The notes under the pieces: generated by a model
Database searches by the model: none
What the model was told of the DNA's origin: nothing
Seen by the model: the letters and a program-made list of their open reading frames with translations, nothing else
In this document: positions 1 through 10,299 of the stretch, in pieces
Layout of the letters: each line of letters starts with the position of its first letter
Position numbering within the stretch: position 1 is the stretch's first letter
Position numbers and translations under genes: made by a program
Assembly (NCBI GenBank): GCA_948144175.1
Contig: CANXME010000238.1
Span: 1-64,000 of the forward strand
From: Closterium sp. NIES-65
Lineage: Eukaryota; Streptophyta; Zygnematophyceae; Desmidiales; Closteriaceae
DNA: 64,000 bases
Direction of reading: 5' to 3'

Positions 1-627
1 CACCAGCATGGGGATGAGTATTCTGTGCCATGCTGTGCCCAGGCACTCCTTTTTCACGTGAACTGCGTTGGAAGGTATGCTGCAGTACATGGAGGAGCAC
101 TTGATGGAGACAAACATGGATCTTCTCGTGAGAAGTACCTGAATGTGTCAGGCATCAGGGGTACGTCCACGTGCCTTCCTGTTTCAACACCTAGGTTCTG
201 TTAGGACCAAGGACAGTGGCACAAGTAGACCGGATTTGATTCATGTAGATAATGATTTTGATGAGAATGTAGTTGTAGGGAGGTGAGTAGGATCAGGATT
301 GTTTAGCATGTATTGTATGATATAAATGTTTTCCTAAATTGATGAATGTGTATGGCTGTTACGGGTGCAATGAATCGAAGAAGTAGCGAGAATTGCACTA
401 AGGTGTCAAAACGAGTACAAAATGTGAGCGAAGGCATGAGCGAACATTTATATGCGAAACATGCAAACGGTAACGCGGTGCGTGCGAGCTAGCTAGTGCT
501 ACGCTTGGAGCGAGGCTCGGGCTAGTCCCGAAGCGTAGGCCGACACGGCCAGGCCAGCAGTGAGAGGTTTGGTGAAGCAGTGCGAGATGTAGTCGGGCTC
601 CGTAAGGAATGCCGAGAAAATTCCTTA
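1..627. other. no gene recognised
   Basis: Short open frames on both strands have no recognisable domain, and no convincing exon with splice sites was seen. The stretch ends at the TTA target site of the MITE beginning at 628. Confidence 0.4.
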
Positions 628-1340
628 GGGCGTGTGAGGTCTTTGTAGAAGTTTCAAAATAAAGTTCGAACCTTTGGGTGGTTACCCTTTTCGCTAATTT
701 CGCGAAGGGTGCTTCGCGAACCAAGCATTGGTAGGGCTCTGCAAAAGTTCGAGTTTGAAATATGAACTTGACTCGAGTCGGAGGCGGGAACGTGCGTGCG
801 CACGTTCATACGAGCGTGTGTGGATTTGCAGCACGTCCGAACAGCTGGCGAAACGGGCGAGCGCTTCGCCAATGCATGAAGTTGCACAACGAAGTCACCC
901 CACAATTCGTGCACACAGTGGTAGCCACGTGTCCAGCATCGTGGCATGTTCGAGCACGATGTGGCAACGTGTCATGTTGGGCGAATGACGAGTATACAAG
1001 GTGTTGCCACGGGGGCTTATTTGTACCCTGGTTAAACGCTCGGCGCGGAAGGTGAGTTGGAGCTCTAGGTCCTTGTAAACCGAGGCGCAAAATGTTGACG
1101 TGGCGCACTGTCAAGACTCTCGAACCGGGTAACCTATGATGTTGATGTGCGGCTCGGCTCGTTTTTACAAGTTCGAATGTCGGGGTTCGACCTTGTATGT
1201 GTGTGTGATTTTTTACAGTGTGGTAAGCCCGATGTTCGAACTTAGATACAAGGAAATTCGAACTTCTTTCGTTGTAAGTTCTAACTAAAATTAGCCCTAA
1301 AAACATAAACTTTTACAAATTTCAAAGACCTCACACGCCC
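628..1340. mobile_element. Tourist/PIF-Harbinger-like MITE, 713 bp
   Basis: Perfect 18-bp terminal inverted repeats, GGGCGTGTGAGGTCTTTG at 628-645 and its complement at 1323-1340, are flanked by TTA on both sides (625-627 and 1341-1343). A TTA target duplication and a TIR starting GGGCGTGT are typical of PIF/Harbinger elements and their Tourist-type derivatives. The interior has no transposase-like frame and carries several short direct and inverted copies of a GTTCGAAC-like motif, so it is non-autonomous. Family assignment rests only on TSD and TIR. Confidence 0.8.
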
Positions 1341-1343
1341 TTA

Positions 1344-2490
1344 CAATGGCCTTTTCCCCGACTGAAATTCGTAACTGCAGCCGTCAACGCCAGCTGCGCC
1401 GGCGGCATTCCTGGCTTGGAGAAATTCCCCCAATCCGCGTCGTCCCCGAGTTTCGACTCCCCCCCCACCCCTTGGCATCATATCGTGCTACTTGGTCAAA
1501 GGAGCAGACTTGGCGGTAAAACAGACGCGATCCGTTCACCGCGCTCACATTCAATTTCACATGGCGACTCGCGACTCGGTGGCGGGAGAAAAACGTTGAT
1601 TTGGATTGAGACTTCGACCAACTCAGCACAGCTTTCCACTCCGCAGCAGCAGCTGGGATGGAGCTTCTTGCAGAGGAGGAGGGTGATGCGTTTCTTGCTG
1701 CATGGATTAGCATGAGTGCGGCTATCTTGCTGGAACAAGCACGAACTAGAGTAGCATAGATCAGTTTGCCTGGCATTTCTCGCCCGATAGCAGTCATCGT
1801 AGCCTCGCCGATGCTTCGTACGTGTGTCCGCTTACAGAAAAGGCTCGAGCCGTTCGCTTTTCTCGCTCGCCGCAACGTCCGCCGTCAACGACGCACGACC
1901 CGCTCCAGCAGAGCTTTTTCGTAGCCGTCACTGCGCTTGCGGCGTTCTTGAGGTAGCCTCGTTAGGGTTTTATCTCTCGCCCGTCATGCTAAGTGCCTTG
2001 TGAGCAGATAAATATTATCGGTCGAAGCGCACTTCTCAGAGCACGTCAGCGGAGTGCAGCCTTGCAAGTTAGATATCCCGATCTTGCGCCTAATGGTTCA
2101 ATAGCTAATGCACGCGGGACGGTTTGCTCAGCTCCGATCTGCTGCCATTGCAAAGAGTGTAGAAGCTACCTCACACGCGTCAAACGCGCTTCGTTGAATA
2201 ACGTTAGTCTGCTCGGATAAGCGCTGCTCGCTTAGAAGCTTGCCCGTCCCACAGTTTCTCCGAGGCGCGACCCGAGAGCATCACCCGCCCAATGCTTCCA
2301 AGTTATTGGCCTCGTAATCTTGTCCGTCTCGAGCTCGTGTTATAGTCACTTTCGCTGTTAGTCGCTACACTGAAGGACACAGGGTCTCCGATCCGCCGTC
2401 AAAAAGAGTCTATACACCTATATCTATAGGAGTCTGCAAGCCTTCCCTTCGCGACTCAAATTCCCGAATTTCATATTGCGTCACTCCGTC
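1344..2490. other. upstream region of the LRR gene
   Basis: No gene is supported here. A 163-codon open frame on the minus strand (1384-1875) has no recognisable domain and is probably spurious. A TATA-like stretch (tatacacctatatctatagg, about 2411-2430) lies 60-80 bp before the LRR gene's ATG and could be its core promoter. Confidence 0.35.
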
Positions 2491-5400
2491 ATGGCACTGT
2501 GCGGTATCCCCCCACGCCTGCTCGTGCTCGTGGTCGCGTGGGTGGCGGCCGCGGCGCTGCTGTCGCCGCCGGTGGTTCGAGCCGGCATCAACCGCGACAC
2601 CGTCATCGACTCCTCCCAATGTGCGCACCCATTCCCCTCCCGGTTTGCGCTTTGCACACTCGCAGCGTATTCACGCACTCGCAGCGCACGCAAGAACTCG
2701 CACCGTTCTTGCCATACGGCTGGAAGCTCCTCAGTTCATTACGAGATGTCTTGAAGAAAATCACCACACGCTTGTAACGGGATTATCACCCACTTGCCAC
2801 CCGTTTGTTACGGTTCTTACCACCACCTACTCGTGCTTGTAACGCACGCCTGAAGAAACTCGTCTCAATATTCGTCCCAGAAATCGGCTCAAGATTGTGT
2901 CTACGCGTGCTTGTGCGCGCAGTGGCGGTGCTGCGAGCGCTGGCCAAGGAGTGGGGCCGCGGGTTCAACTACTCGCGCGCGTGGTCGTCGAAGCAGCCGC
3001 CGAAGCGCTGCATGGCGTACCCCGGGATCATCTGCAACGACAAGGGTATCATCATCGGACTGTACGTACTCTGACATGAAACGCAGATTAGAGCGCGTGT
3101 AGTATCAGAAGGATGGTTGGATTGCAGCGTAAAGCAACGGCGGGAACTATGCAAGCTTACGGAAGGTCCTGTTTGTTCGTGGCTGTGCATGACCGTGTGG
3201 CAACACATGCGTGCGTGATGGTGTGTGGCGGTGCGTGCTGGTGCGTGCTGGTGCGTGCTGGTGTGCGCAGGAACGTGAGCAACACCAACATCAACGGCAC
3301 GATCAAGGGAGTCAGCGCCCTCACCGCGCTCGCCTTGCTGTGAGTCAACGCGAGTCAATGCTCACTCCACGATCAATCATCGCAAGCCATTTCTTGTCCC
3401 TCTGCGGTGCAATTTCGCCGAAAGACTCCACCATCCATACCGTTCGTCTCTCCAATCTCCCCCATTACCCGATCCCTCCCATCCACCCCACCCCTCCTCC
3501 CCCCCATCCACAAACTTCCCCCATTCCCCAATCCACCGCAATCCCCCCCAATCCCCCCCAATCCCCCCCAATCCCCCCCACTCCGCACCTCATGCCAGCG
3601 ACATGAGTCAGAACCCCATCAAGGACGTGGCTCCCCTCGCGCCCCTCACCAACCTCGTCTACCTGTAATACGCACTTCTTGCTTCTTAGTACCCCTTGAC
3701 TTACCCCCGCGACTCTTCTCGCCGCACCCCTCCTTTACCCTCTCAGAGTCATCTACCAGGACGTTCACCTTTACCCTCCCATCCCCTCTCCCCTCTCACT
3801 GCATCCCTTACCCGACCCCACCACCCGTGCATTGCAGTACGCCACACCACTCCAGCTCACCTGTCACACCCGCATGCCTCTTCCCCATCGTAGCATTCTT
3901 CCTCTCCCGATCCTTTTCGGCACTGTGCCACACCAAAGCTTCCTCTTCCTCCCCCTCTTCCCTCCTCGTCTCCCCTGGCGCGGCAGCAATTTACAAACGC
4001 TAGCCATCGAAACTGGAACCCAACGCACTCAGCAATGCATGGGGCGGCTTCAAACATAGATCCCTCTTCTTTCCTTCTCCCCCCTCCTCGTCTCCCTCCC
4101 ACCATGGCGCTGCAGCAATCTAGAGGCATTGGACATCGAAAAGGCACCCAACGCACTCGGCAACCTGGGCTTGCTCAAGCACCTGTGAGGCACACACTCC
4201 CTTCCCTTGTACGCGTTATAGGCGCCCTCGTTCCGTGTTGTGCGTTTGGCATGTGTGCTGTGCTGCTGCTCAAATCAGAACGCTGGGCAGCTCGCCTGGA
4301 TGCGAATTGAGGCTCTGCATGGATGCGAATTGAGGCTCTGCATGGATGCGAATTGAGGCTCTGCATGGATGCGAATTGAGGCTCTGCATGGATGCGAATT
4401 GAGGCTCTGCATGGATGCGAATTGAGGCTCCTGCTGCTCTAACCCACCTGACTTAGGATTGGACCATCTCTGCATCTCCCTGCATCTGTCTCCATCTCTC
4501 TCTAATGGTCCGTATATCGATAAACCAGGAGGGTACAAGCATGCAATGGAAAACAGCAAAGTACTAACATGCAAAGAAGCCTAGACTAACCTTCCTGCTA
4601 AGTCCCCTAGAGCTCAAGAAGGGGCTCCAGAACGGTAGAACAATCCCCTAGGTACAATTCCTGCCCTATTCCACCTACAGGCGGGTTCTATGCATCTCTC
4701 CATCTCTCTCCATCTCTCTCCATCTCTCTCCATCCCTCTGCATCTCCCGCCCTGGCAGGAACCTGAATCAGAACTATCTTTCTACTCCAATCCCACCCTT
4801 GGTCACCGCCCTAACCGCCCTTACCCACCTGTAGGCCCAACTGCTCTCAGGTGACTTTTGAGTCGACTCAAAAGTCACCTGTAAGCCCAACTGCTCTCAC
4901 CCCTCCTGGTTGCATTGCATGGGAGCGGGTGATGTGATTAATCTCCTGCTAACCTGGTCTGCTGCTGTGCTTCTCTCCCCTCCTCCCCTCTGCCTCACCT
5001 GCCCTGCCCTTCGTCCTTACCTTGCCCTACCCTGCCTTGCCTTGCTCACTGGTTCGTGTATAATATCCCCAACCCCTCTCAACCGCCTCTATTTTCCGTG
5101 CCTCCCCATCCTCGTTACAGGGACCTTGGGTTCAACGACTTCAGCGGGTCTCTCCCACCAGGCTTTGGGAACCTGAAGAACCTCAAGAAGCTGTGAGTCA
5201 AACCAAGTCAACCAACCCAGGTCAACCCAGGTCAACCAAGGTGAACCCGAGTTAACCCAAGTCAACCTAAGTCAGTCAACCCAAGGGTCCAAACTCAAAG
5301 CAGGAACGTTTTTGGGTTTCCCTAGGGCTGCTACCACTCTCCATGTCCTCCCTCCCTCCCTTCCCCCCTTTCCCCCCTTCCCCTTCCCTGTCCACCAATC

Positions 5401-8400
5401 ACGGCAGAGTGTTGTCGCACGGTGGAGATGCTCTGGGTGGCAAACTGCCCCCCTCCTTCTCCTCTCTCACCAACCTTCGGGAACTGTGAGTTTCTCCTTC
5501 TTGGTGTGAGAGAGGAAACTTTGACTGTGACTTAGAGTGTGAGTTTGTCGGTGTGACAATGTGAGTGTGCGTGGGAACGCATGGGTGTGACTGAGACAGT
5601 CACATTAAGAGTGGCTGTGCGGATGTGACTGTAACGATGCCGCTGATTCTTCACTACATTCCATCATATTAGGAGTTTCAAACCCTAACTAGTCAAGTCT
5701 CAAATTTTTAGTCCCCTTATTTTCTCCCACTGCCAACTCTACCACTCCTGTCCCGTCCCCATTCTGTTGCAGGTACATGAACGACAATGCCTTTGGGGGC
5801 AGCATCCCTGCATACATCGGAAGCTTCCTCTCCCTCTCCTACCTGTGAGAGTCCCCTGGTTCCCTGTCCTCTGCACCTCGCCCTCCCTTCCGAATGCTGC
5901 ATTCAGGCAGTCATTCGAGTCACAATTCACTCATCATTTGCACCGGAATGCCCACCAATCTACCTGCTGTTCCCTTCCCCTGTATGCATGAGAGATAGAA
6001 AGTATTATATTTTCCACACGGGCCTCTCACTCCGTTACCCCAGCTCTCCCCCTCTCTTCCCATGAATCCTTTCCCATGTGTGCCAGCCGGCTGAGCAACA
6101 ACATGTTCTCGGGGAAAATTCCCAAGGAGCTCTCGCGTCTCAAGAGCCTGCAGTTCCTGTGAGTCAACGCCAGTCAACCTGCAGTATCTGCGAGTCAATG
6201 CAGTCAATGCGAGTCAACCTGCAGTTCCTGTGAATCAACGTGGTCAACCTGGGGTCCACGGGTCAAACACACACATCCGCCACCCAACGAGAGACTATCA
6301 ACATTCACAGCTCCCCCAGTCGTTGAGCCATGCCAATCTCACACTCAAATCCTCCTCCCTGTACCCCCTTACCCCCTACCCCCCTCCCCCCCATGCAGGG
6401 GCCTGCGCTACAACTGGCTGACAGGGTCCATCCCCGCAGCCCTCGCATCCCTCTCCCAACTCACCTACCTGTCAGCCTCCATCCCTTCCCCCTCCCTACC
6501 TTCCCTCCTTCTCCTGCATTGTTTTCTATCCACTCTTCATGCTACATCCCCCACGTTGCTCTGCTGTGCCACTTACTGGTCTTCATAACGTTGCAACGCA
6601 CACCGCTTTCTGTTGCATTCCATTGATCATCCAGCATTTTCCTGGCTCTTTCCGTTCCTTTCCACACATGGCCGTTGCCACGTCATCATCCCAATGCCAC
6701 GTCACCGGCCCATTGCCACGTCACCACGGCAGGTCGCTGAACTACAACAAGCTGAGTGGAAGCATCCCAGAGCAGCTGACCCGCCTGGCCAACATCCAGA
6801 GCATGTGAGGGGGAGAGAATGTGAGGGGGAGAGCATGTGAGGGGGAGAGCATGTGAGGGGGAGAGCATGTGAGGGGGAGAGCATGTGAGGGGGAGAGAAT
6901 GTGAGGGGGAGAGCATGTGAGGGGGAGAGCATGTGAGGGGGAGAGCATGTGAGGGGGAGAGCATGTGAGGGGGAGAGCATGTGAGGGGGAGAGCATGTGA
7001 GGGGGAGAGCATGTGAGGGGGAGAGCATGTGAGGGAGAGAGCATGTGAGGGAGAGCATGTGAGGGGGAGAGCATGTGAGAGAGCACGTGAGAGAGGGCAT
7101 ACGAGTAAAACTCTAACCAGAGAGAGCAGCAAAGAGCATGTGAGAAAAAACACATTTGTGCGGAATATTTCAGGGATGTTAGACGTCTCGGATCATTCTG
7201 AGCATCCTGAGCGTTTCAGCATCATGGTAACACATCGCCGGTGGGTCGAGCAGTGAGGAACAATTTTACCCGTGAGGCCAAATAGACACGTGGCAACGCT
7301 GCTCCCTCTGCTCCCTCTGCTTCCTCTGCTCCCTCTGCCAGATTTGGTAATCCGAAATAACTTGCTAACTCGTGTGTGTGTTGTGTGGTGTGTGGCATGG
7401 CGGCACAGCAACCTCGAGAGCAACTACCTGTCCGGGACTCTCCCCAACATCGATCGCCTCAAGCTGCTCACCGACATGTGAGTCATGCTGACATGTGAGT
7501 GGTGCATGCATCGGCACTGCACAATGAACAAAGGACACCCCGTGTGAGTGATGTGATGCATGAGCAATGTGTACAACCCTCGTACCCCCCCCTTTGTTCA
7601 CAATGAACAACACTGAAACGTAATCACCATGCACTGCACTTCTTTCCCCACAACTCAAACGCCTCGTACCTCCCAACCGCCTCCCCCATCCATCTCTCCC
7701 CCCCTTCACCCACAGCAACGTGCGCTCCAACTATCTCAGCAGCACCATCCCTCCACCCTACCTGGTGCTGCCATACCACAGCCTGTCATCAACTACTTCG
7801 TGGGCGAGGTCTCCAACTCACTTTATCCCTCTTCACCCGTCCGCATCCTCTCCCATCCCACCCCACCCACACAGCAACGTGCGCTCCAACTACCTCAGCG
7901 GCACCATCCCTCCACGCTACCTGGCCCTGCCATACCACAGCCTGGCGTCGAATTACTTTGTGGGCGAGGTGTCGTACAAGGCCAGGAACGGCACCTCCAT
8001 CTGCCCTTCCGAGTCCGACGTTGATAACAACTGCCTTCGCCTCAAGTGGTGCGTGTGTCAGGCCTGTTCCTGTGGGTTCCTGAATCCTGATCACGTTCCT
8101 GATCCTGTTCCTGTTCCTGTTTCTGTTTCTGTTCCTGCTCCTGTTCATTGGAGACGCATGAGGGAGCTCATTGGTGGAGTCATGCTGCACGGCGTGCATT
8201 GCTACCTCTTGCTGCGCCTTCCGACTTTCCACTCTCCATCGCTGCATTCCCCCATCACATCACAACCCTGCCACACCCAGGTGGGACAAGAAGGCGTGTG
8301 GCAACAAGTCACCTCAGCGCAGTGCTGGGGCCTGTGAGGCCACATACCTGCTTTCCATCCCCCTCCTCCCACCCCATCTCCCTCATCCTACCCCATCGCC

Positions 8401-9516
8401 CCTCCCATCGCCCCTCACCCCCGCTCTAACCGCAGGTGGGACAAGAAGGCGTGTGGAAAGAAGCCGCCCCAGCGCAGCGCAAGCACCTGCTGGACCTTCT
8501 GCCGGGCGGCGAGTCGCCTGGGCACGTGCGGGCGGCGGGGGGCGTGTGTGCCGGCCAGCCTGCGAAAGAACAACAGCGCGGTGGTGTATGCTGCATGCCA
8601 GTGCCAGAAGGGTGCTGCTGCCACGGCTGACAACCAATACTGCGTGAAAGGTGAGGAGAACGTTGGAGGTTGAGTGTTGATGGGTAAGTGCTGAAGGGGC
8701 GTGTGTGCCGGCCAGTCTGCGCAAGAACGACAGCGCGGTGGTGGATGCTGAGTGCCAGTGCCAGAAGGGTGCTGCTGCTGCCATGGCCGACAACCAGTAC
8801 TGCGTGAAAGGTGTGGGGGCGAGGTTTGGGAGGAAGGTCCCTCTTGAGGAAGCGGTGGGAGGGGATGATTGTGTGTTGAGCGAAGTTCCCCTTTTTGAGA
8901 GGAAGTTTCCCTATTGAGGGGAAGTTTCCCTTTTGAGCGGAAGTTCCCCTTTTGAGCGGAAGTTCCCCTTTTGAGAGGATGTTTCCCTTTCGAGAGGAAG
9001 TTCCCTTTGAAGACGGTTCCCTTTCAAAGTTCCCTCTGCCACACACTATTAATCGTAAGTGCTGGCCTCGTCTCCTCTGCCAAGTGCCCTTTCTGCATCA
9101 ATGCCCTGTAAATCCCACCCCATCGGGGTCTTGTCTCTCCGTTCTGCCTCCCAACTCACAGCGTCCCTTCCTCTTCCCCATTCACCTCGCATGAGCAAGC
9201 CCTGTCCCCCCAACCCCAAGTGTCCCTGGAACAGCAGGAAGTGTCTACCTACCAGATCCAGCCTGCTGTTTCTCACACCCAATCTCCTCGCTTTTCTCGT
9301 CCCAAACCATCCACCCCAACACCCCCCCCCACACACACAGTGACAAATAAGCTGGTGCGCAAGCCGTGTCCAGCCAACCCCAAGTGTCCTCCCAGCAGCA
9401 TCTGCCAACCCAACTTCCTCTCCCCTCTGGGTTACCGCTGTGCCTGTGCCAAGGGTTACCGCCCCGTGGCAGAGAATTACTGGACCGTTACCAAGTGCGT
9501 CGCTATAGAGGTGTAG
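2491..9516 (+). CDS. secreted leucine-rich-repeat protein with C-terminal EGF-like domains (16 exons)
   Basis: Exons read from GT-AG borders and phase: 2491-2620, 2923-3061, 3271-3339, 3599-3664, 4116-4184, 4759-4830, 5121-5192, 5408-5485, 5773-5844, 6087-6158, 6399-6470, 6733-6804, 7409-7477, 7875-8048, 8436-8650, 9341-9516. They join in frame to 538 aa. Residues 1-31 are a signal peptide (MALCGIPPRLLVLVVAW, then alanines). Residues 44-90 form an LRR N-terminal cap with paired Cys. Each of exons 3-13 encodes one plant-type LRR of 22-26 residues, all split at the same phase (CT|G), for example a repeat containing NNMFSGKIPKELSRLKSL. The C-terminal exons are Cys-rich, ending in an EGF-like module (YRCACAKGYRP). 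No membrane anchor or kinase follows, so it is probably an apoplastic or wall protein. Family membership is firm; the ligand and role are unknown. Several exons have degenerate copies next to them, so alternative exon use is possible. Confidence 0.8.
3231..3264. repeat. 10-bp tandem repeat before exon 3
   Basis: Three copies of gtgcgtgctg run up to the acceptor of exon 3 of the LRR gene (AG at 3269-3270). Confidence 0.7.
3536..3585. repeat. C-rich 10-bp tandem repeat before exon 4
   Basis: About five copies of an atcccccccа-like decamer (A, T, then a run of C, then A) form the pyrimidine tract ahead of the exon 4 acceptor at 3597-3598. Confidence 0.65.
3987..4056 (+). pseudogene. degenerate copy of LRR exon 5
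   Basis: This follows a cggcag acceptor and closely matches exon 5 (4116-4184). Both begin C|AAT TTA/CTA and contain CCCAACGCACTC. The copy is one base longer inside and then reads into a stop, so it cannot replace exon 5 in frame. Roughly 120 bp, including the upstream pyrimidine tract, is duplicated in tandem. Confidence 0.7.
4297..4434. repeat. 23-bp minisatellite, 6 copies
   Basis: The unit begins tggatgcgaattgaggc and is repeated six times at exact 23-bp spacing in the intron between LRR exons 5 and 6. Copies are essentially identical. Confidence 0.9.
4690..4745. repeat. CT-rich 10-bp tandem repeat
   Basis: Repeated catctctctc units occur in the intron before LRR exon 6. Confidence 0.75.
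4848..4881. repeat. 34-bp perfect palindrome beside a splice donor
   Basis: The sequence is its own reverse complement over 34 bases; its core is TTTTGAGTCGACTCAAAA. It lies 17 bp into the intron after LRR exon 6, between the real donor (CACCT|gtaggc at 4831) and a second copy of that donor (CACCT|gtaagc at 4881). The core recurs, with two changes, at 41289-41316 inside another gene. Confidence 0.9.
5200..5288. repeat. gtcaacccag-type decamer repeats after exon 7
   Basis: Imperfect repeats of a gtcaaccca(a/g) motif follow the donor of LRR exon 7. Similar gagtcaacg motifs follow the donors of exons 3 and 10. Confidence 0.6.
6801..7076. repeat. 16-bp tandem repeat of the exon 12 splice donor
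   Basis: The last four exon bases plus donor (GCAT|gtgagggggaga) are repeated about 17 times, starting at the true exon 12 donor (GT at 6805-6806). Each copy is itself a plausible 5' splice site. The long minus-strand frames here come only from this repeat. Confidence 0.9.
7716..7830 (+). pseudogene. degenerate copy of LRR exon 14 (5' part)
   Basis: It follows a cccacag acceptor and matches the start of exon 14 (7875 on), reading NVRSNYLSSTIPPPYL, then diverges by a one-base length change. The copy includes the preceding pyrimidine tract, as for exon 5. Confidence 0.75.
8082..8143. repeat. ttcctg microsatellite
   Basis: Hexamer (ttcctg/ttctgt) repeats in the intron between LRR exons 14 and 15. 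Confidence 0.8.
8281..8335 (+). pseudogene. copy of the 5' end of LRR exon 15
   Basis: It follows a cacccag acceptor and begins GTGGGACAAGAAGGCGTGTGG exactly as exon 15 (8436) does. It runs about 50 bp and ends at a GT (GGGCCT|gtgagg). If used it would give a short Cys-containing segment in the same phase. Confidence 0.65.
8697..8810 (+). other. in-frame copy of the 3' half of LRR exon 15, possible alternative exon
   Basis: This 114-bp block repeats the end of exon 15 (GACVPASLRKN...CQCQKG...QYCVKG). It is preceded by AAG and followed by GTGTGG. Its borders are phase 1 on both sides, so inclusion or skipping keeps frame with exons 15 and 16. It would add a second half EGF-like module. The acceptor has no strong pyrimidine tract, so use is uncertain. 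Confidence 0.5.
8880..9030. repeat. imperfect 19-20-bp tandem repeat
   Basis: About seven imperfect units related to gaagttccccttttgagcg lie in the intron before LRR exon 16. Confidence 0.8.
9192..9252 (+). pseudogene. degenerate copy of the EGF-like exon 16
   Basis: It reads KPCPPNPKCPWNSRKC, parallel to KPCPANPKCPPSSIC in exon 16 (9353 on). It ends before the second half of the EGF module, so it looks like another partial tandem copy of an exon 5' end. Confidence 0.6.
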
Positions 9517-9999
9517 GTAAAGTAGTATACTTGGTGAGTAAGTTGTACAGTGTAGATGATGGTGTAACTTTTCTGCTGCAGGTGCCTGCTAACGTTGTAA
9601 TGCACTGCACATCACATTGTGTTGCTGAATAAGGCGGGATAAGTCGAAGCAGGGTGTTATACAATGAATGAATCGTACAGTGGAAGGCATTAAGAAGTCT
9701 CACTCAGAAGAATGGATTAGTTAAAACATGCAAAATCAGGCGAAGGAATATCAAGAAATGACACTGGCAAAACTGACAAAATCGTACACCAGATGACATT
9801 AGTCCTAACCCCTCTGTGTAGTATGGTAAAAAGATTGAAGAATGAACGGCTCAGCTCTCATGCGCATCTGAAGCAAGTGTTCAGTCAGTCACACCCCTCC
9901 CACTCTCACCTTCTACCTCTCACTCACCCCCCCCTTCTCACACGCTCCCTCTCACGCACCTTAACTCTCCCACCCATCCTTCCCCTCTCACGCACAAGG
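9517..9999. other. intergenic, convergent 3' flanks
   Basis: The LRR gene (+) and the coiled-coil gene (-) end towards each other. No gene is seen; the stretch presumably holds both 3' UTRs. Confidence 0.4.
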
Positions 10000-10299
10000 T
10001 CCCATGAGTCGCAAGGCAGCAAACACATCACAGCCGCAGCCCCCACACCCATCGACACCACTGCCACAGAGCTCCACCCTCCCCCATTCCCACCTCCCCT
10101 ACGTTCCCCACCTCCCTCACCTTCCCCCTCTCATGCACTTCCGATTCCCACACACGCGGTCCCATGAGTCGCAAGGCAGCAAAACCCCCAACAGCCGCCG
10201 CCCCCACACCCACTGTCACCAGCGTCACAGAGCTCCACCCTCCCCCACTCCCACCTCCCCCACCTCCCCAACCTCCCTCCTCTCACACTCTCCCCAGAC
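10000..10299 (-). repeat. two extra copies of the membrane-anchor-coding 3' end of the coiled-coil gene
   Basis: Blocks of about 150 bp at 10000-10150 and 10160-10310 repeat the end of the neighbouring gene. On the minus strand the second reads LVTVGVGAAAVGGF, matching the real anchor. They lie past the predicted stop, in what should be 3' UTR. Confidence 0.7.

Noticed and set aside
1384-1875. 163-codon minus-strand gene
   Set aside because: Composition and lack of any motif suggest chance; no flanking exons found.
3696-4059. Additional LRR exon at 3987 as a real exon
   Set aside because: The copy is one base out of register with exon 5 and runs into a stop, so it is treated as a decoy.
6686-7155. 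Minus-strand frames of 132-155 codons (S/P/H-rich repeats)
   Set aside because: They come from the 16-bp donor repeat and are antisense to a well-supported exon/intron structure.
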